In this document: piece after piece, positions 29,201 through 34,602 of the stretch
How the letters are laid out: each line of letters begins with the position of its first letter
Position numbering within the stretch: position 1 is the first letter of the stretch
NCBI RefSeq assembly: GCF_014237865.1
Contig: NZ_JACJUU010000002.1
Span: 124,001 to 188,000, forward strand
DNA length: 64,000 nt
From: Pusillimonas minor
GTDB taxonomy: Bacteria > Pseudomonadota > Gammaproteobacteria > Burkholderiales > Burkholderiaceae_B
Direction of reading: 5' to 3'
The notes under the pieces: generated by a model
The model's database searches: none
What the model saw: only the letters and a program-made list of their open reading frames with translations
Told to the model about the DNA's origin: nothing
Program-made: the position numbers and the translations under genes

Positions 29201-29248
29201 TTGGCCCAAGTGATTGCCGCAAGAGCGGGAAAACCTACTGTTGGGTAA
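17252..29248 (+). CDS. Hybrid NRPS-PKS megasynthase, C-A-T-E-C-A-T-KS-AT-KR-T, no thioesterase
   Basis: A 3998-residue terminal synthase. C has HHIIADR at 134. A has FTSGSTGQPKP near 592 with pocket DVENVGGVSK (unassigned). T has LGGDSISS, Ser973. E has HHLCIDVLSW at 1153, DITETVGWFTS and NYVGVLD. The second C has HHLIVDGWS at 1601. The second A has YTSGSTGKPKG near 2071 with pocket DAWTIAGVCK, a Phe-type code. T is at Ser2469. KS has QSACSTS (Cys2726), EAHGTGT and KSNIGHA. AT has GHSLGEY (Ser3166) and HAFHS, the malonyl-CoA signature. KR has ITGATGGVG near 3651 and SAANAYLD, with Tyr3798 and the Asn both present. The final carrier is LGGHSLLA (Ser3952), and the protein stops about 46 residues later. 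No TE, reductase or terminal C domain follows, so release must be in trans or unusual. The gene end overlaps the convergent PPTase gene by 14 bp. Confidence 0.95.
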   Translation: MMQSQPEGTPPGKHVTAPQATTKLRLSPEQVRLWFLDKLSQNAQGFVLHASFELRGQTDAEALSRAVDAVVDKHVILSAQLIEEDNTPWLTLGPTPPALERCSADTPRRLPTGRLFRVMLQPLGGHHQLTFLIHHIIADRASMAIVINDCFAVLRSQAIGTAPQFADRLREPAPAAADAQALADWCKALEDAPAEISLPLDHPRPVERGTRGAMISQPLPAPADLTQVARSMGVTPFMVYLATYAELLQRWGGDSDMVIGCPVSTRQTSQEQDMVGFMVRTLPLRLQFEPDDTLPARVNAIKHTLLTALARPPVSLDQIVSALNPRRHLNRNPLFQAMFVLQAQALDIPQLPGIDIAVLPSTPLAPEVDLNLSIERTTDPAFPYVAHLEYDPDLFEPETIAEFLRQYVDLCCQTAGSPRSEPARAAHWKGTFTALPNQSIDALIHQNLQAQAPDRCMIEDTSARLSTAETLARTHQIVQALSARGLGYRSGIGLCVSRLTELVPALLAIWRIGAHAVFLPTTGPVEAIAERVRSISIDLILTGTDSLDLAAISTDNLPCVSITSIQPAAPAGQPAPKAPLASNALDQTAYVCFTSGSTGQPKPVFITHESLLNHALDIRQRFGLHPADRVLQFAAPSFDVLIEEVVPSLLAGATLVQLGPAHTRDLEAFTQALQAQAISVANLPAAYWHTWVHELLAGGGHVPSTLRLLVTGSEAVQAEAARTWLARAPHCALLCGYGLTETTVSASFFEVTRVPAEWSTLPLGVPINNVEIDIVGPDDLPVPPLCLGEIRIRGKALMRHPDAEGNLTALGALRTGDLGRMSLDGHLWCLGRCDRQVKIRGIRVAPATLENALLHIDGITEAAALVHRTGQRNGLYAFVCGRPAVGLKDLLKNRLPDVLIPDQIITLPTLPLTVQGKTDYRALAAQVAQASDAHGSGTLDSHEERLLARLFGEVLQRTAIGPDDNFFDLGGDSISSLQVISRARRAGLDLSAKTIFEHQTVRAIARHAIAQARVVENDDATGLVWSTPILAWFKGEMSGDWQQFNQAVVIALPEPVDLEALHAAFEAVVECHEIFGLQVTGTPGPTAQYTTPERRPAPGFEVLTRPANMADDDWAEQRRQALNRAQTGLNPALGLNVAAVVFPTDQQLMLTVHHLCIDVLSWQVVLRDLQNAYESLAQGYPATLRRHGVPYRRWATTLAAYSQRPDVQSALPFWVNVLSPAPDRLAPALPAHPGIEAEARSHLHELPLTLTQHLLRKVPATLGLRMDETLLAALAMAHASHDGRLLRVDLERNGRGMPIDDLDITETVGWFTSVIPLALPAQTDPATMAQQVKSALAQCPHDGLSYGLLRYGDNPAATAALAALPPADVLVNYVGVLDGWTQAAFQPVDADTGPTIAANLARSHRIELNAGVVAGRLRLAVNYAAGPESEAAAATLMEALATALARLAQACGYRENTGDNATTDDTAAQLPVTPLQHAILLHSLHDADTYFDQIHFRLTGPLDTATLKKAWAELLARHGALRCGFDFDQDEQPFQCIAASAELPWHDYDWRSIEPAVAQRYLDALMQADRRKGFDLHKPPLMRMHLIQRDEQHYDWIWSCHHLIVDGWSVSILMQEWLTLYRYMSTGQAARLPEAPDWADFVRHWDALDATTARQWWSRQLADATPTLIGRRQTGTNTSVKAQHHSHVTLDPAMRDALGALCRQHGVPLGVLVQAAWAMLLRRYQYSNAVTFGITFAHRPPATPNADALVGMTINTVPVWADMDPDMRLPTLLDALRQQSFDRADHAFIGLEDILQSAGCTTASPLFDTLLLVQNYPRPESLTAGELDVSVSAVLEQTNFAVTAIMTTGDDAGLTLAWDAARLPDRVGRAMLQHWHQLLRGMITQPEARLRELSIYDASALAARLALAQGPETTRPAPMAPQQVDQWADIIPEHPAISAHNGTLSYAALRQATNALCAELLAQGVRPTDAVALHLPRGTRAIVALLAIMKAGAMAVPIDASYPDDRVATILEDSQAKWRITESGLTDRAGFVGRSAQPIIYDSLPNETSRGLDAKAAPALVAPDWPAYLIYTSGSTGKPKGAITRHQGLANMLRVQQHHIGPHPADRVLQFASLAFDASIWEIFMALGAGATLYIPDPDTVGFGEELLDDLARQAITIATLPPSLLIALPSPPLPALTTLIVAGEACPATLIPKWANGRRFFNGYGPSETSVCATLHPVSAASDRVPIGQPVAHMRAYVVDLDGALVPPGGEGELVIGGEGVGPGYLNRPSLTAERFRLDPWQPNGTARIYHSGDKVSIDADGVLAFIGRIDRQVKVRGYRVEPGEIERTIEHLAPIDKALVGVTAAADEAVLCAWLLPAADASVDLATLRQGLAHRLPAHLVPTRFQVIDHIPLTANGKINWSALPAPDAGGDATTTPKVADTHAPATSTPANLVDAVAQTLEPIWTRLLGQARIDRHRNFFDLGGQSLLLVKMQPILRDTFNVNVPTKILFEHATIHGLAKWLAAQPPVIDAHTARPPSGHAGAIQAVPAARPKGVYAVETAATTGEANDFTDNGDIAVIGMACRFPGADSVDAFWQMLHEEREGIHTFDPASLTAAGVPTHVLTHENYVPRRGIINHSDQFDAEFFGIGPRDALLLDPQHRLFLEGVWNAFEDAGEIPGGHVGVFAGCGHNTWLKEVLAPAGENLEGSAGFHAITANDKDFLATQVAYRLDLTGPAVTVQSACSTSLIAVSQAVDALRSGRCDMALAGGVAVSYPEHGYLYESGMILSPDGHCRPFAADAAGTVPGAGMGVVLLKPLSHAKRDGNRIYAVIKGTGVSNDGARKMSFAAPGIDGQVKAIQAALSAAKLNGNDIDLIEAHGTGTALGDPVEITALGRVYGKRNTPLLIGAVKSNIGHADAAAGIAGFIKAALSLHHGFMPASLHAATPNPKLDPGPDRWFEIVTKGRALIAPGRPLRAGISAFGIGGTNAHVIIEQSHEGPPRPAPSEAAWQLVPLSAATSTQLPLVARGLAQRLASLAPDESLSDVATSLQRGRARLKVRKAFVTNACPALRQMLENVDPPPASTRKPSKIALLLPGQGAQHPGMGHALFHQHAGFREHLEDLSDRLRPLLSLSLKDALYSGHLDPEQWQDTRIAQPAIFAVSLACAQWWSSIGVKTDAMLGHSLGEYTAACLAGVFSVDDALETVAERARLMAAMPTGAMLAIALDEPSVKQLLTQHPMLDLAAINGPRQAVVSGPHDVVSAVAGQLSAQGVPVQRLRTSHAFHSRAMTAAAEGLGAFLRTRTLNRPTRKFVSNLTGTWISPEQAVTADYWVQHMLAPVQFMQGLRTLQDKGAALAIEAGPGQVLSLLARGQGLVSLPTLDSASAANTAPSSEAPTYLHSTAQLWETGVDIDWIAFNTSPGRRIALPPYPWAHQTFRPSPVGGHTLSLSATPTSSKPPPDDWFYAPQWVQCPLPAIDNTRAEPLLVYCEFNEPAQAVADVLRSRGHRVTLATTPAARSGIISDDCAHLLVLAPPAPDDSAAHVQQRIGDVLLLVRDTLRHRHPATMHIDLVTYAGATTHTGEIANPTHAALIAAFQVLAHEFPEHHFAGLDLPATPSMSLARDIHAWLLTERAGRFVAQRQGKYWAEQVTRINVPNEGAWPVPPNATLLITGATGGVGQAFAKDMARLIKQPHLLLITRQSNLPQDLRTSLEQLGARVSHLSVDVADEMAFAQALHNWQKHSGPIHGVVHAAGVADYGGVMARRDQASIDTVLSPKIAGLHGIARALAGQPLAFVVLCSTLGSFLPAAKFGQIAYSAANAYLDASANALAARQPWHVVTINWDDWVGAGMTEAARRQAGLPPLPPDHGLLAEEGPAALRRVLQTRLTRVAIAVNDLPALMTQTRTWLRDDLAAPGTALGAQPQQSPVEHAASATPGSSLEQAILQFFREVLNTPDCTAQDNFFDLGGHSLLAMQLISRIRESTGHEVTLMDLFASSSASDLAQVIAARAGKPTVG

Positions 29249-29948
29249 ACATGAGTATTGGCGTACTGCCCGGGCTTAGATCAGTGCTTAACCACGTCAC
29301 CGCCCGGGCGCTGCTTACGCCAAACGGGGCGGCCACCCCAATCCGGTAGCCTGCAAGGGCTTTAACACTTACTTGCCAAGCGTCATGCGGTTGCGTAAAC
29401 GCGTCGGGCAAGTGGGCAGGCTGTACTGGGTTGGCACCCAGCACAACCGACGGCAGCGAAATACGCAGACCAAGCCCGACCGCTTTGATCAAGGCCTCTT
29501 TTGCCACCCACCACGCCACCCTCTGCGTATCCTGATCCTTTGGCGGCAGCGCCGCCAGGGCCGCAATTTCTTGGGGCGACAGCCATGCCGCATCCATGTC
29601 ACGCAGCGCCTCTGCGCGGGCATCCGATTCAACATCAACACCGACAGGCCCACGCCGTGACAGCGCAACCGCAACATACCCAGTGGTATGGCTAAGATTA
29701 AAGTGGATGTCTTTACGGGGAGAGACCAGATAGGGCTTTCCGTAGCGATCAGCGTCGTAGCGCCAGCATGCCTGTCCGGCACAATAGGCATCCAGCGCGA
29801 ACTGCAGTAACACATGCGCCATCAGATACGACAGGCGGTCAGGCAAGCGCACAAACCGGTCGGCCCGCGCCAGCTCGGCATCAGAAAGTCGCAACAGCCA
29901 TTCGGGCGCTATCTGGGCGGGCACCGGCGCCACATACACCGTCACCAT
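29235..29948 (-). CDS. Sfp-type 4'-phosphopantetheinyl transferase
   Basis: Converts apo-carrier domains to the holo form by attaching the CoA phosphopantetheine arm to the carrier serine. I chose the ATG at 29948 (237 residues), 2 bp after the thioesterase stop; the longer open frame starts inside that gene. Core motifs are RYGKPYL, FNLSHTTGYVAVAL, the Mg-binding GVDVE and WVAKEALIKAVGLGL, all diagnostic of the Sfp/Gsp class. It lies tail to tail with the last synthase and forms a two-gene operon with the type II thioesterase. The obvious substrates are the six carrier domains of the adjacent synthases. Confidence 0.92.
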   Translation of the reverse strand: MVTVYVAPVPAQIAPEWLLRLSDAELARADRFVRLPDRLSYLMAHVLLQFALDAYCAGQACWRYDADRYGKPYLVSPRKDIHFNLSHTTGYVAVALSRRGPVGVDVESDARAEALRDMDAAWLSPQEIAALAALPPKDQDTQRVAWWVAKEALIKAVGLGLRISLPSVVLGANPVQPAHLPDAFTQPHDAWQVSVKALAGYRIGVAAPFGVSSARAVTWLSTDLSPGSTPILMFTQQ

Positions 29949-29950
29949 AT

Positions 29951-30715
29951 TTACCCAGGCATGCGCGCAACGCATGCGTCTCGAACTGCTGCGGCCACAG
30001 CAGGCCAATCATCGAACAGATAAAAATGCCCGCCGGCAAACGTCCGTTGCTGCAACGGAAAAGCGGTTTCGTTTTGCCAACTGGACATGGCGTGACAGGC
30101 TGGGTCAGCGTGCCCCCTGAACGCAACAACCGGTACGGGGATCGGAGCATCCATTTCGCGCTGTTCGGGCGAAAGCGTGTAATGCGGAGCGTGCTCCAAC
30201 AAGCGCATATCCTGACGCAAGATGGTCTCGAAGTAGGCCCGGTACTCTGCGTCCTGAATCAGCATTTCGGGCACTCCACCGTAACCGCGCACCTCTTCCC
30301 AGAAGGCTTCACTGGATAGCGCCGCCACATTCCTGACCCGGTAAGCGGATGGCGCTACAGCACCCGATGCGAAAAACAACGACGGCAACGACTGGCCGCC
30401 ATGCCTGCGATGCCGCAACAACGCCATGCCCAGGTGTGCGCCCAGGCTATGCCCCAACAGCATCCAGGGTTGCCCGTCAAACACCCCCACTTGCCGGTTG
30501 ATGTCCGTCACGGCAGCCGCAAAATTTTCGGCAAAGGGTTCGCGTGCACGCTTTCCCCGGCCAGGCAGCTCCAGACAATGCACGCCGCAATATGTTTTAA
30601 GCGCTGCCGCCAGCGGTGCGTACTGATAAGCAGCACCACCGGCATGCGGCAACACAATCAGCAACGGTAAATCGCGACGGCACAGGTCTTCAGGCATGAC
30701 AAGCAAGGGTTTCAT
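29951..30715 (-). CDS. Type II (editing) thioesterase, alpha/beta hydrolase
   Basis: Stand-alone thioesterase of 254 residues, of the class that clears misprimed or stalled acyl groups from NRPS and PKS carriers. It begins with the typical IVLPHAGGAAYQYAPL, then LELPGRGKRAREPF, the nucleophile elbow LGHSLGAHLG with the catalytic Ser near residue 90, VPVVAFRGHADP with the acid residue, and a late FAGGHFYLFDDW carrying the His. It is immediately upstream of the PPTase gene on the minus strand. Since the last synthase has no fused thioesterase, this enzyme is also the best visible candidate for final chain release, although type II enzymes usually only edit. Confidence 0.92.
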   Translation of the reverse strand: MKPLLVMPEDLCRRDLPLLIVLPHAGGAAYQYAPLAAALKTYCGVHCLELPGRGKRAREPFAENFAAAVTDINRQVGVFDGQPWMLLGHSLGAHLGMALLRHRRHGGQSLPSLFFASGAVAPSAYRVRNVAALSSEAFWEEVRGYGGVPEMLIQDAEYRAYFETILRQDMRLLEHAPHYTLSPEQREMDAPIPVPVVAFRGHADPACHAMSSWQNETAFPLQQRTFAGGHFYLFDDWPAVAAAVRDACVARMPG

Positions 30716-30934
30716 GAAAGCCTCTGAGCATACTATGAACCGCCATTACTGCCGCATTAGAAGGCCTTTTTATCGCCGCCGCGCCGTGCTCAGCCTCGAC
30801 CATCCACGTCATGCAACGCGGCGTCACGAGATGCGCGAAAACGCAGAGGATGAAACACTCTTTTGGATATCAATAATAGTCCAATCAGTCGTTTTATTAG
30901 GAAAAACCCCAATCTTTATTTGCATAATTAGCTA

Positions 30935-30964
30935 TTGACCTCGGAAACAGATAATCGCTATTAT
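30935..30964 (+). promoter_or_regulatory. Strong candidate promoter for the catabolic operon
   Basis: TTGACC at 30935-30940, an 18-bp spacer and TATTAT at 30959-30964, inside an AT-rich stretch (about 30850-30990) that contrasts with the GC-rich surroundings. Transcription would start near 30971, about 40 bp before the first gene. The rest of the 294-bp gap holds no convincing gene. Confidence 0.6.
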
Positions 30965-30977
30965 TCGACCAACAAGA

Positions 30978-30987
30978 CTATTAATAG
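30978..30987. promoter_or_regulatory. Palindrome CTATTAATAG just downstream of the promoter
   Basis: A perfect 10-bp palindrome located about +8 to +17 relative to the predicted start point, a suitable place for a repressor. No assigned regulator; the TetR gene at 39563 is a candidate. Confidence 0.3.
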
Positions 30988-31009
30988 AAACCCGCCGGAG
31001 TACGCCACG

Positions 31010-32050
31010 ATGAAAATTCAAGAAAAATGGATTCGCGCATTCGAAACCATGTTTCGTAAATGCAAGGTCGAAACCGGCGAGATCGTCCGTCTGCTAACTG
31101 AAACCGAAAGCCGCAGCATCAACGTCCAGTTGGCCGAGCTGGCCCTGGCGCGCATGGGTGCGATCCCCGTGCGAATCACCGTCCCGTCATTGGCCATCAA
31201 TACGCCGGTGCCGGTGCGCTCCACAGGCGCATCACATGTCATTCAAAACATGGCCCCCGTCATCAACGCTCTTTCGGGCCCCGGTCTTGTTGTCGACCTC
31301 ACGGTCGAGGGCCTGTTGCACTCCCCCGAGCTGCCCGGCATTCTGGGCTCAGGCGCACGCGTACTCATGGTCAGTAACGAGCACCCCGAAACACTCGAGC
31401 GCCTGACCACCGACCAGGACCTGACTGCTGCTGTCAAGAAAGGGGTCAAGATGCTGGCCAACGCCAAGGTCATGACAGTCACATCGGCAGCCGGTACGCA
31501 CTTAACCATCGATCTGAACAACGCTAAGGTCGGTGGGGTCTGGGGCGGCGCCGACCGCCCCGGGCTGGTACAGCACTGGCCCGGCGGCATCTGCCTGGCT
31601 TTCCCGGCGGCTAACGCCGTCAACGGCACGCTGGTCATGGACATCGGCGACGTCAACCTGACCTTCAAGCGCTACCTCGAACAACCTGTCACGCTGCACA
31701 TTGAAAACGACTATGTCACGCGCATCGAGGGCAAAAACCTCGATGCCGAACTAATGCGCAGCTATATGGACGCCTGGCAAGATCGCGACGCCTACGCCGT
31801 CAGTCATGTCGGGTGGGGCATGAACCCGCAAGCCCGCTGGGACGCCCTGCAAATGTTCGACAAAGCCGACACCAACGGCACAGAACTTCGGGCATTTGCA
31901 GGCAATTTCCTGTATTCGACGGGGGCAAACGATGTCGCTGGCCGTCACACGCTGGGCCACTTCGACCTGCCCATGCGCCACTGCACCGTTTCTCTGGATG
32001 GCATCACCGTGGTCGAGCAGGGCAAACTCTGCAGCGACGTATTCCAATGA
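31010..32050 (+). CDS. NicX-like 2,5-dihydroxypyridine 5,6-dioxygenase family protein (M29-aminopeptidase-like fold)
   Basis: A 346-residue protein matching, from memory, the NicX/Hpo ring-cleavage dioxygenases, which share a fold with M29 metallopeptidases. Shared C-terminal features are FKRYLEQPVTLHIEND, the metal-ligand stretch SHVGWGMNPQARWD, the RAFAGNFLYSTGAN loop and GHFDLPMRHC with conserved His and Asp. NicX uses Fe(II) to open 2,5-dihydroxypyridine to N-formylmaleamate. I chose the ATG at 31010 with CGGAG about 10 bp upstream, giving NicX-like length. An ATGA overlap joins it to an alpha/beta hydrolase, as expected for a deformylase step. The substrate may differ from nicotinate-derived dihydroxypyridine, because the remaining nic genes are absent. 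Confidence 0.72.
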   Translation: MKIQEKWIRAFETMFRKCKVETGEIVRLLTETESRSINVQLAELALARMGAIPVRITVPSLAINTPVPVRSTGASHVIQNMAPVINALSGPGLVVDLTVEGLLHSPELPGILGSGARVLMVSNEHPETLERLTTDQDLTAAVKKGVKMLANAKVMTVTSAAGTHLTIDLNNAKVGGVWGGADRPGLVQHWPGGICLAFPAANAVNGTLVMDIGDVNLTFKRYLEQPVTLHIENDYVTRIEGKNLDAELMRSYMDAWQDRDAYAVSHVGWGMNPQARWDALQMFDKADTNGTELRAFAGNFLYSTGANDVAGRHTLGHFDLPMRHCTVSLDGITVVEQGKLCSDVFQ

Positions 32051-32823
32051 ACACAACGCCTTCCTGGTTGGCCGCAGGCCACGGCAACACGCCGCTGGTG
32101 CTGTTGCACGGTATGGGCTCAACCGCCGAGGTCTGGCTGCCCCAACTCAATCACTTCGGCCGCCAACGTCACACCATTGCCTGGACGGCCCCCGGCTACG
32201 GACCGTCGCCGGCCCTGCCCGCAATGGGTTGGCACGAACTGGCCAATGCGCTGGCCCAAATGCTTGACACGTTGCGTATTCCAAAGGCCGTGGTGCTGGG
32301 CCACTCAATCGGCGGCATGGTCGCGCAGGCGTTTTATCACCAACACCCCCAGCGGGTTGCCGGGCTGATTTTGTCGGCGACCAGCGCCGGGTTTGGCAGT
32401 ACCGACCCGCAATGGAAAGAAGACTTCCTGCGCCAACGTACCGAACCCATGGCACGCTACGACAGCTTTGCGCAGGCCGCCCCCGATATGCTGGCCGGCT
32501 TCATGGGGCCCGGCATCTCTACCCAGATGCGAGAGCTGGCCGAAATCAGCGCGGCCAACATCGAAAAAAGCCGCTACATCGACTACATGCGCCTGCTGGT
32601 CACGTTCGACCATAAAGACCGCCTGCCCCACATTGCCGTGCCCACGCTGTTGCTGGCGGGCGAGCTCGACACCCAGGCGCCCCCGAAAGGCATGCAACGC
32701 ATGGCCGACGCCATCCCGGGCGCCCGCCTTGAAACCCTGCCCGGCACCAAACACATGGCCAACCTCGAGAACCCGGCACAGTTCAATCAGGCCATCGAGG
32801 CCTTCCTGGCGCAATTCGCCTAA
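32047..32823 (+). CDS. Alpha/beta hydrolase, possible N-formylmaleamate deformylase (NicD-like)
   Basis: A 258-residue hydrolase starting at the ATG that overlaps the upstream stop (ATGA). Oxyanion-hole region VLLHGMGSTAEVW, nucleophile elbow VLGHSIGGMV (Ser near residue 87), acid in LLAGELDTQAP and His in GTKHMANLE complete the catalytic triad. In the nicotinate pathway the enzyme after NicX is a hydrolase of this fold (NicD) that removes formate from N-formylmaleamate. Position and fold suggest the same step here. By sequence alone it could equally be a 3-oxoadipate enol-lactonase-like or other ring-product hydrolase. Confidence 0.75.
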   Translation: MNTTPSWLAAGHGNTPLVLLHGMGSTAEVWLPQLNHFGRQRHTIAWTAPGYGPSPALPAMGWHELANALAQMLDTLRIPKAVVLGHSIGGMVAQAFYHQHPQRVAGLILSATSAGFGSTDPQWKEDFLRQRTEPMARYDSFAQAAPDMLAGFMGPGISTQMRELAEISAANIEKSRYIDYMRLLVTFDHKDRLPHIAVPTLLLAGELDTQAPPKGMQRMADAIPGARLETLPGTKHMANLENPAQFNQAIEAFLAQFA

Positions 32824-32864
32824 GCCCACACCACACATACCTAAAGCAATTACTGGATACGATC

Positions 32865-34127
32865 ATGGATAGCAGCTACCTCGCCGAATACGCTCACTCT
32901 GCCGACAGCAATGCCCACTTTCATGGCCTGCCCCTGACTGACGAGCAAAAGCACCTTATCGCTAAAGTCGACGAATACGGTGTCACATGGGCCGAACGTG
33001 CGTTTAAACACGACCGTGAAGCCAGTTTCCCCACAGAAAACTACGAAGACCTGAAAGCCATGGGCTTTTTGGGGTTGTGCGTACCCAAACGCCTGGGCGG
33101 CCTGGGCGCCGACTATCGCACCTACACGCTGGTGGCCAGCCGTATTGCCTATTACTGCGGCAATACAGCCAACACCTTCAATATGCATAATGCCAACGCC
33201 CTCTGGACGGCCGACATGATCGACGCCATGGACCTGACCGATGCCGAGCGCGAATCGCACGAACACAATCGGGCGATTCATTACGGCAACATGATCAATG
33301 GCAGCATCTATTCGCAACCATTTTCAGAAGGCAGTGGCGCCGCCGCCGGCAAGCACCCCTTTGGCACTACGGCCACCCGCAGCGACAGCGGCTGGGTGCT
33401 CAACGGCAAGAAAATTTTCGCGTCATTGTCGGGCCATGCCAATTACTACGGCGTCTTGTGTACCGAAGACGTGCCCAATGCCACCTTGGCCGACACGCTG
33501 TTCATCGCCATCCCGGCCGATGCGCCTGGTGTTTCGGTGGTCGGCGACTGGGATCCTCTGGGCATGCGAGGCACTGTCTCGCGCACGCTTATTTTCAAAG
33601 ATGTGCATGTACCCGACACAGCCCAACTGATGCCCCGAGGCATCTACATCAAAGCGGCATCGCAGTATCCGCACATGTTCATGACGCTCACCCCCACTTA
33701 TATGGGTGTTGCTCAGGCCGCTTTCGACTTTTCTGTGGCCTATCTGCGGGGCGATGTCGCCGGCGTCAACGTCAAACGCCGCATGTATCCCACCAAACAA
33801 CACGCCATCGCCGAGATGTATATCAAGCTGCAACAGGCCTGGGCCTTGTTCCATCGTGTCACGTCGGAATTCAAGCGCCGACCCAGCCGCGAAGAACGCT
33901 CACGCGCCTATGCCTGCCAGTACACAGTTATGGAATACTGTGCCGAGATATGCGCCATGGCCGTCCGCGTTTGTGGCGGCCAGGCCATGCTGAAGACATT
34001 CCCGCTGGAACGCTTGTACCGCGACAGCCGGTGTGGGGCGCTTATGCTCCCATGGACGGCTGAAATCTGTATTGACCGCCTGGGCTACGGACTTTTATAC
34101 AAGGAAGGCGAACGTGATGACGACTAA
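32865..34127 (+). CDS. Acyl-CoA-dehydrogenase-fold flavoprotein, possible flavin-dependent monooxygenase
   Basis: A 420-residue protein of the acyl-CoA dehydrogenase superfamily, with an N-terminal helical domain, a middle beta domain (SEGSGAAAGKHPFGTTATR, WVLNGKKIFASLSGHANYYGVLC, DWDPLGMRGTVSRTLIFKDVHVP) and a C-terminal helical bundle. I do not see a clear catalytic Glu of classical dehydrogenases. The next gene, overlapping by 11 bp, encodes an HpaC-type flavin reductase, which strongly suggests a two-component monooxygenase of the DszC/HsaA kind fed by reduced flavin rather than beta-oxidation. A hydroxylation ahead of the NicX-like ring cleavage would fit the context. Dehydrogenase activity remains possible. 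Confidence 0.78.
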   Translation: MDSSYLAEYAHSADSNAHFHGLPLTDEQKHLIAKVDEYGVTWAERAFKHDREASFPTENYEDLKAMGFLGLCVPKRLGGLGADYRTYTLVASRIAYYCGNTANTFNMHNANALWTADMIDAMDLTDAERESHEHNRAIHYGNMINGSIYSQPFSEGSGAAAGKHPFGTTATRSDSGWVLNGKKIFASLSGHANYYGVLCTEDVPNATLADTLFIAIPADAPGVSVVGDWDPLGMRGTVSRTLIFKDVHVPDTAQLMPRGIYIKAASQYPHMFMTLTPTYMGVAQAAFDFSVAYLRGDVAGVNVKRRMYPTKQHAIAEMYIKLQQAWALFHRVTSEFKRRPSREERSRAYACQYTVMEYCAEICAMAVRVCGGQAMLKTFPLERLYRDSRCGALMLPWTAEICIDRLGYGLLYKEGERDDD

Positions 34128-34602
34128 CCAGAAACCAGAACTGCGTCAGGCATTTGGCCGGTTTGCCACCGGCATCGCGGTCATTACGATGCTGGCTGAA
34201 GACGGCCAGCCCTATGGCCTGACAATCAATTCATTCTCGAGTGTGTCGATGTCGCCGCCAATGATCAGCTGGAACGTTGTACGCGGCACAACGGCACACC
34301 AGGTCATCAGCCGCCAGGGCCGCTTCGTCGTGAACATTCTGGCGCGCGACCAGCGTCATGTGGCCCAGCAAATGACGGGCCCCATCGAAGGGCGCTTCCA
34401 GGGCATTGCGTTCACACCGTCGGCATATGGCCTCCCTGTCATTGACGGCGCACTGGCGACTTTCGAGTGCGACACCCACACGTTGGTCCAGGCCGGCGAC
34501 CACGACATTATTCTGGGCCTTGTCGAGCACTTCAGTCACCGCGACGGCCCGCCGCTGGTGTACTGGCAAGGGCGATACGCCACCGCCATGCACGAACAAT
34601 AA
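34117..34602 (+). CDS. Flavin reductase family protein (HpaC-like)
   Basis: A 161-residue FMN-binding split-barrel protein. It opens with RQAFGRFATGIAVITML and contains GLTINSFSSVSMSPPMISWNV, FVVNILARDQ and a C-terminal GDHDIILGLVEHF segment, the usual layout of HpaC/DIM6-type reductases that supply reduced flavin to a partner monooxygenase. I chose the ATG at 34117, preceded by AAGGAAGG; a GTG one codon earlier is possible. It overlaps the end of the acyl-CoA-dehydrogenase-fold gene, so the two proteins are probably made together as a two-component system. Confidence 0.87.
   Translation: MTTNQKPELRQAFGRFATGIAVITMLAEDGQPYGLTINSFSSVSMSPPMISWNVVRGTTAHQVISRQGRFVVNILARDQRHVAQQMTGPIEGRFQGIAFTPSAYGLPVIDGALATFECDTHTLVQAGDHDIILGLVEHFSHRDGPPLVYWQGRYATAMHEQ

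Noticed and set aside
3371-30715. Siderophore cluster
   Set aside because: The exporter is of the PvdE type, but no TonB receptor, ornithine or lysine hydroxylase, salicylate or dihydroxybenzoate genes are in view, and no pocket clearly selects a chelating residue.
30696-30938. An 80-codon frame in the gap before the NicX-like gene
   Set aside because: It begins inside the thioesterase gene on the opposite strand, has no ribosome site, and crosses the region that looks like a promoter.
30935-31009. Longer start for the NicX-like protein
   Set aside because: The extension begins in the predicted -35 box and adds unrelated residues; ATG 31010 gives the family's length.
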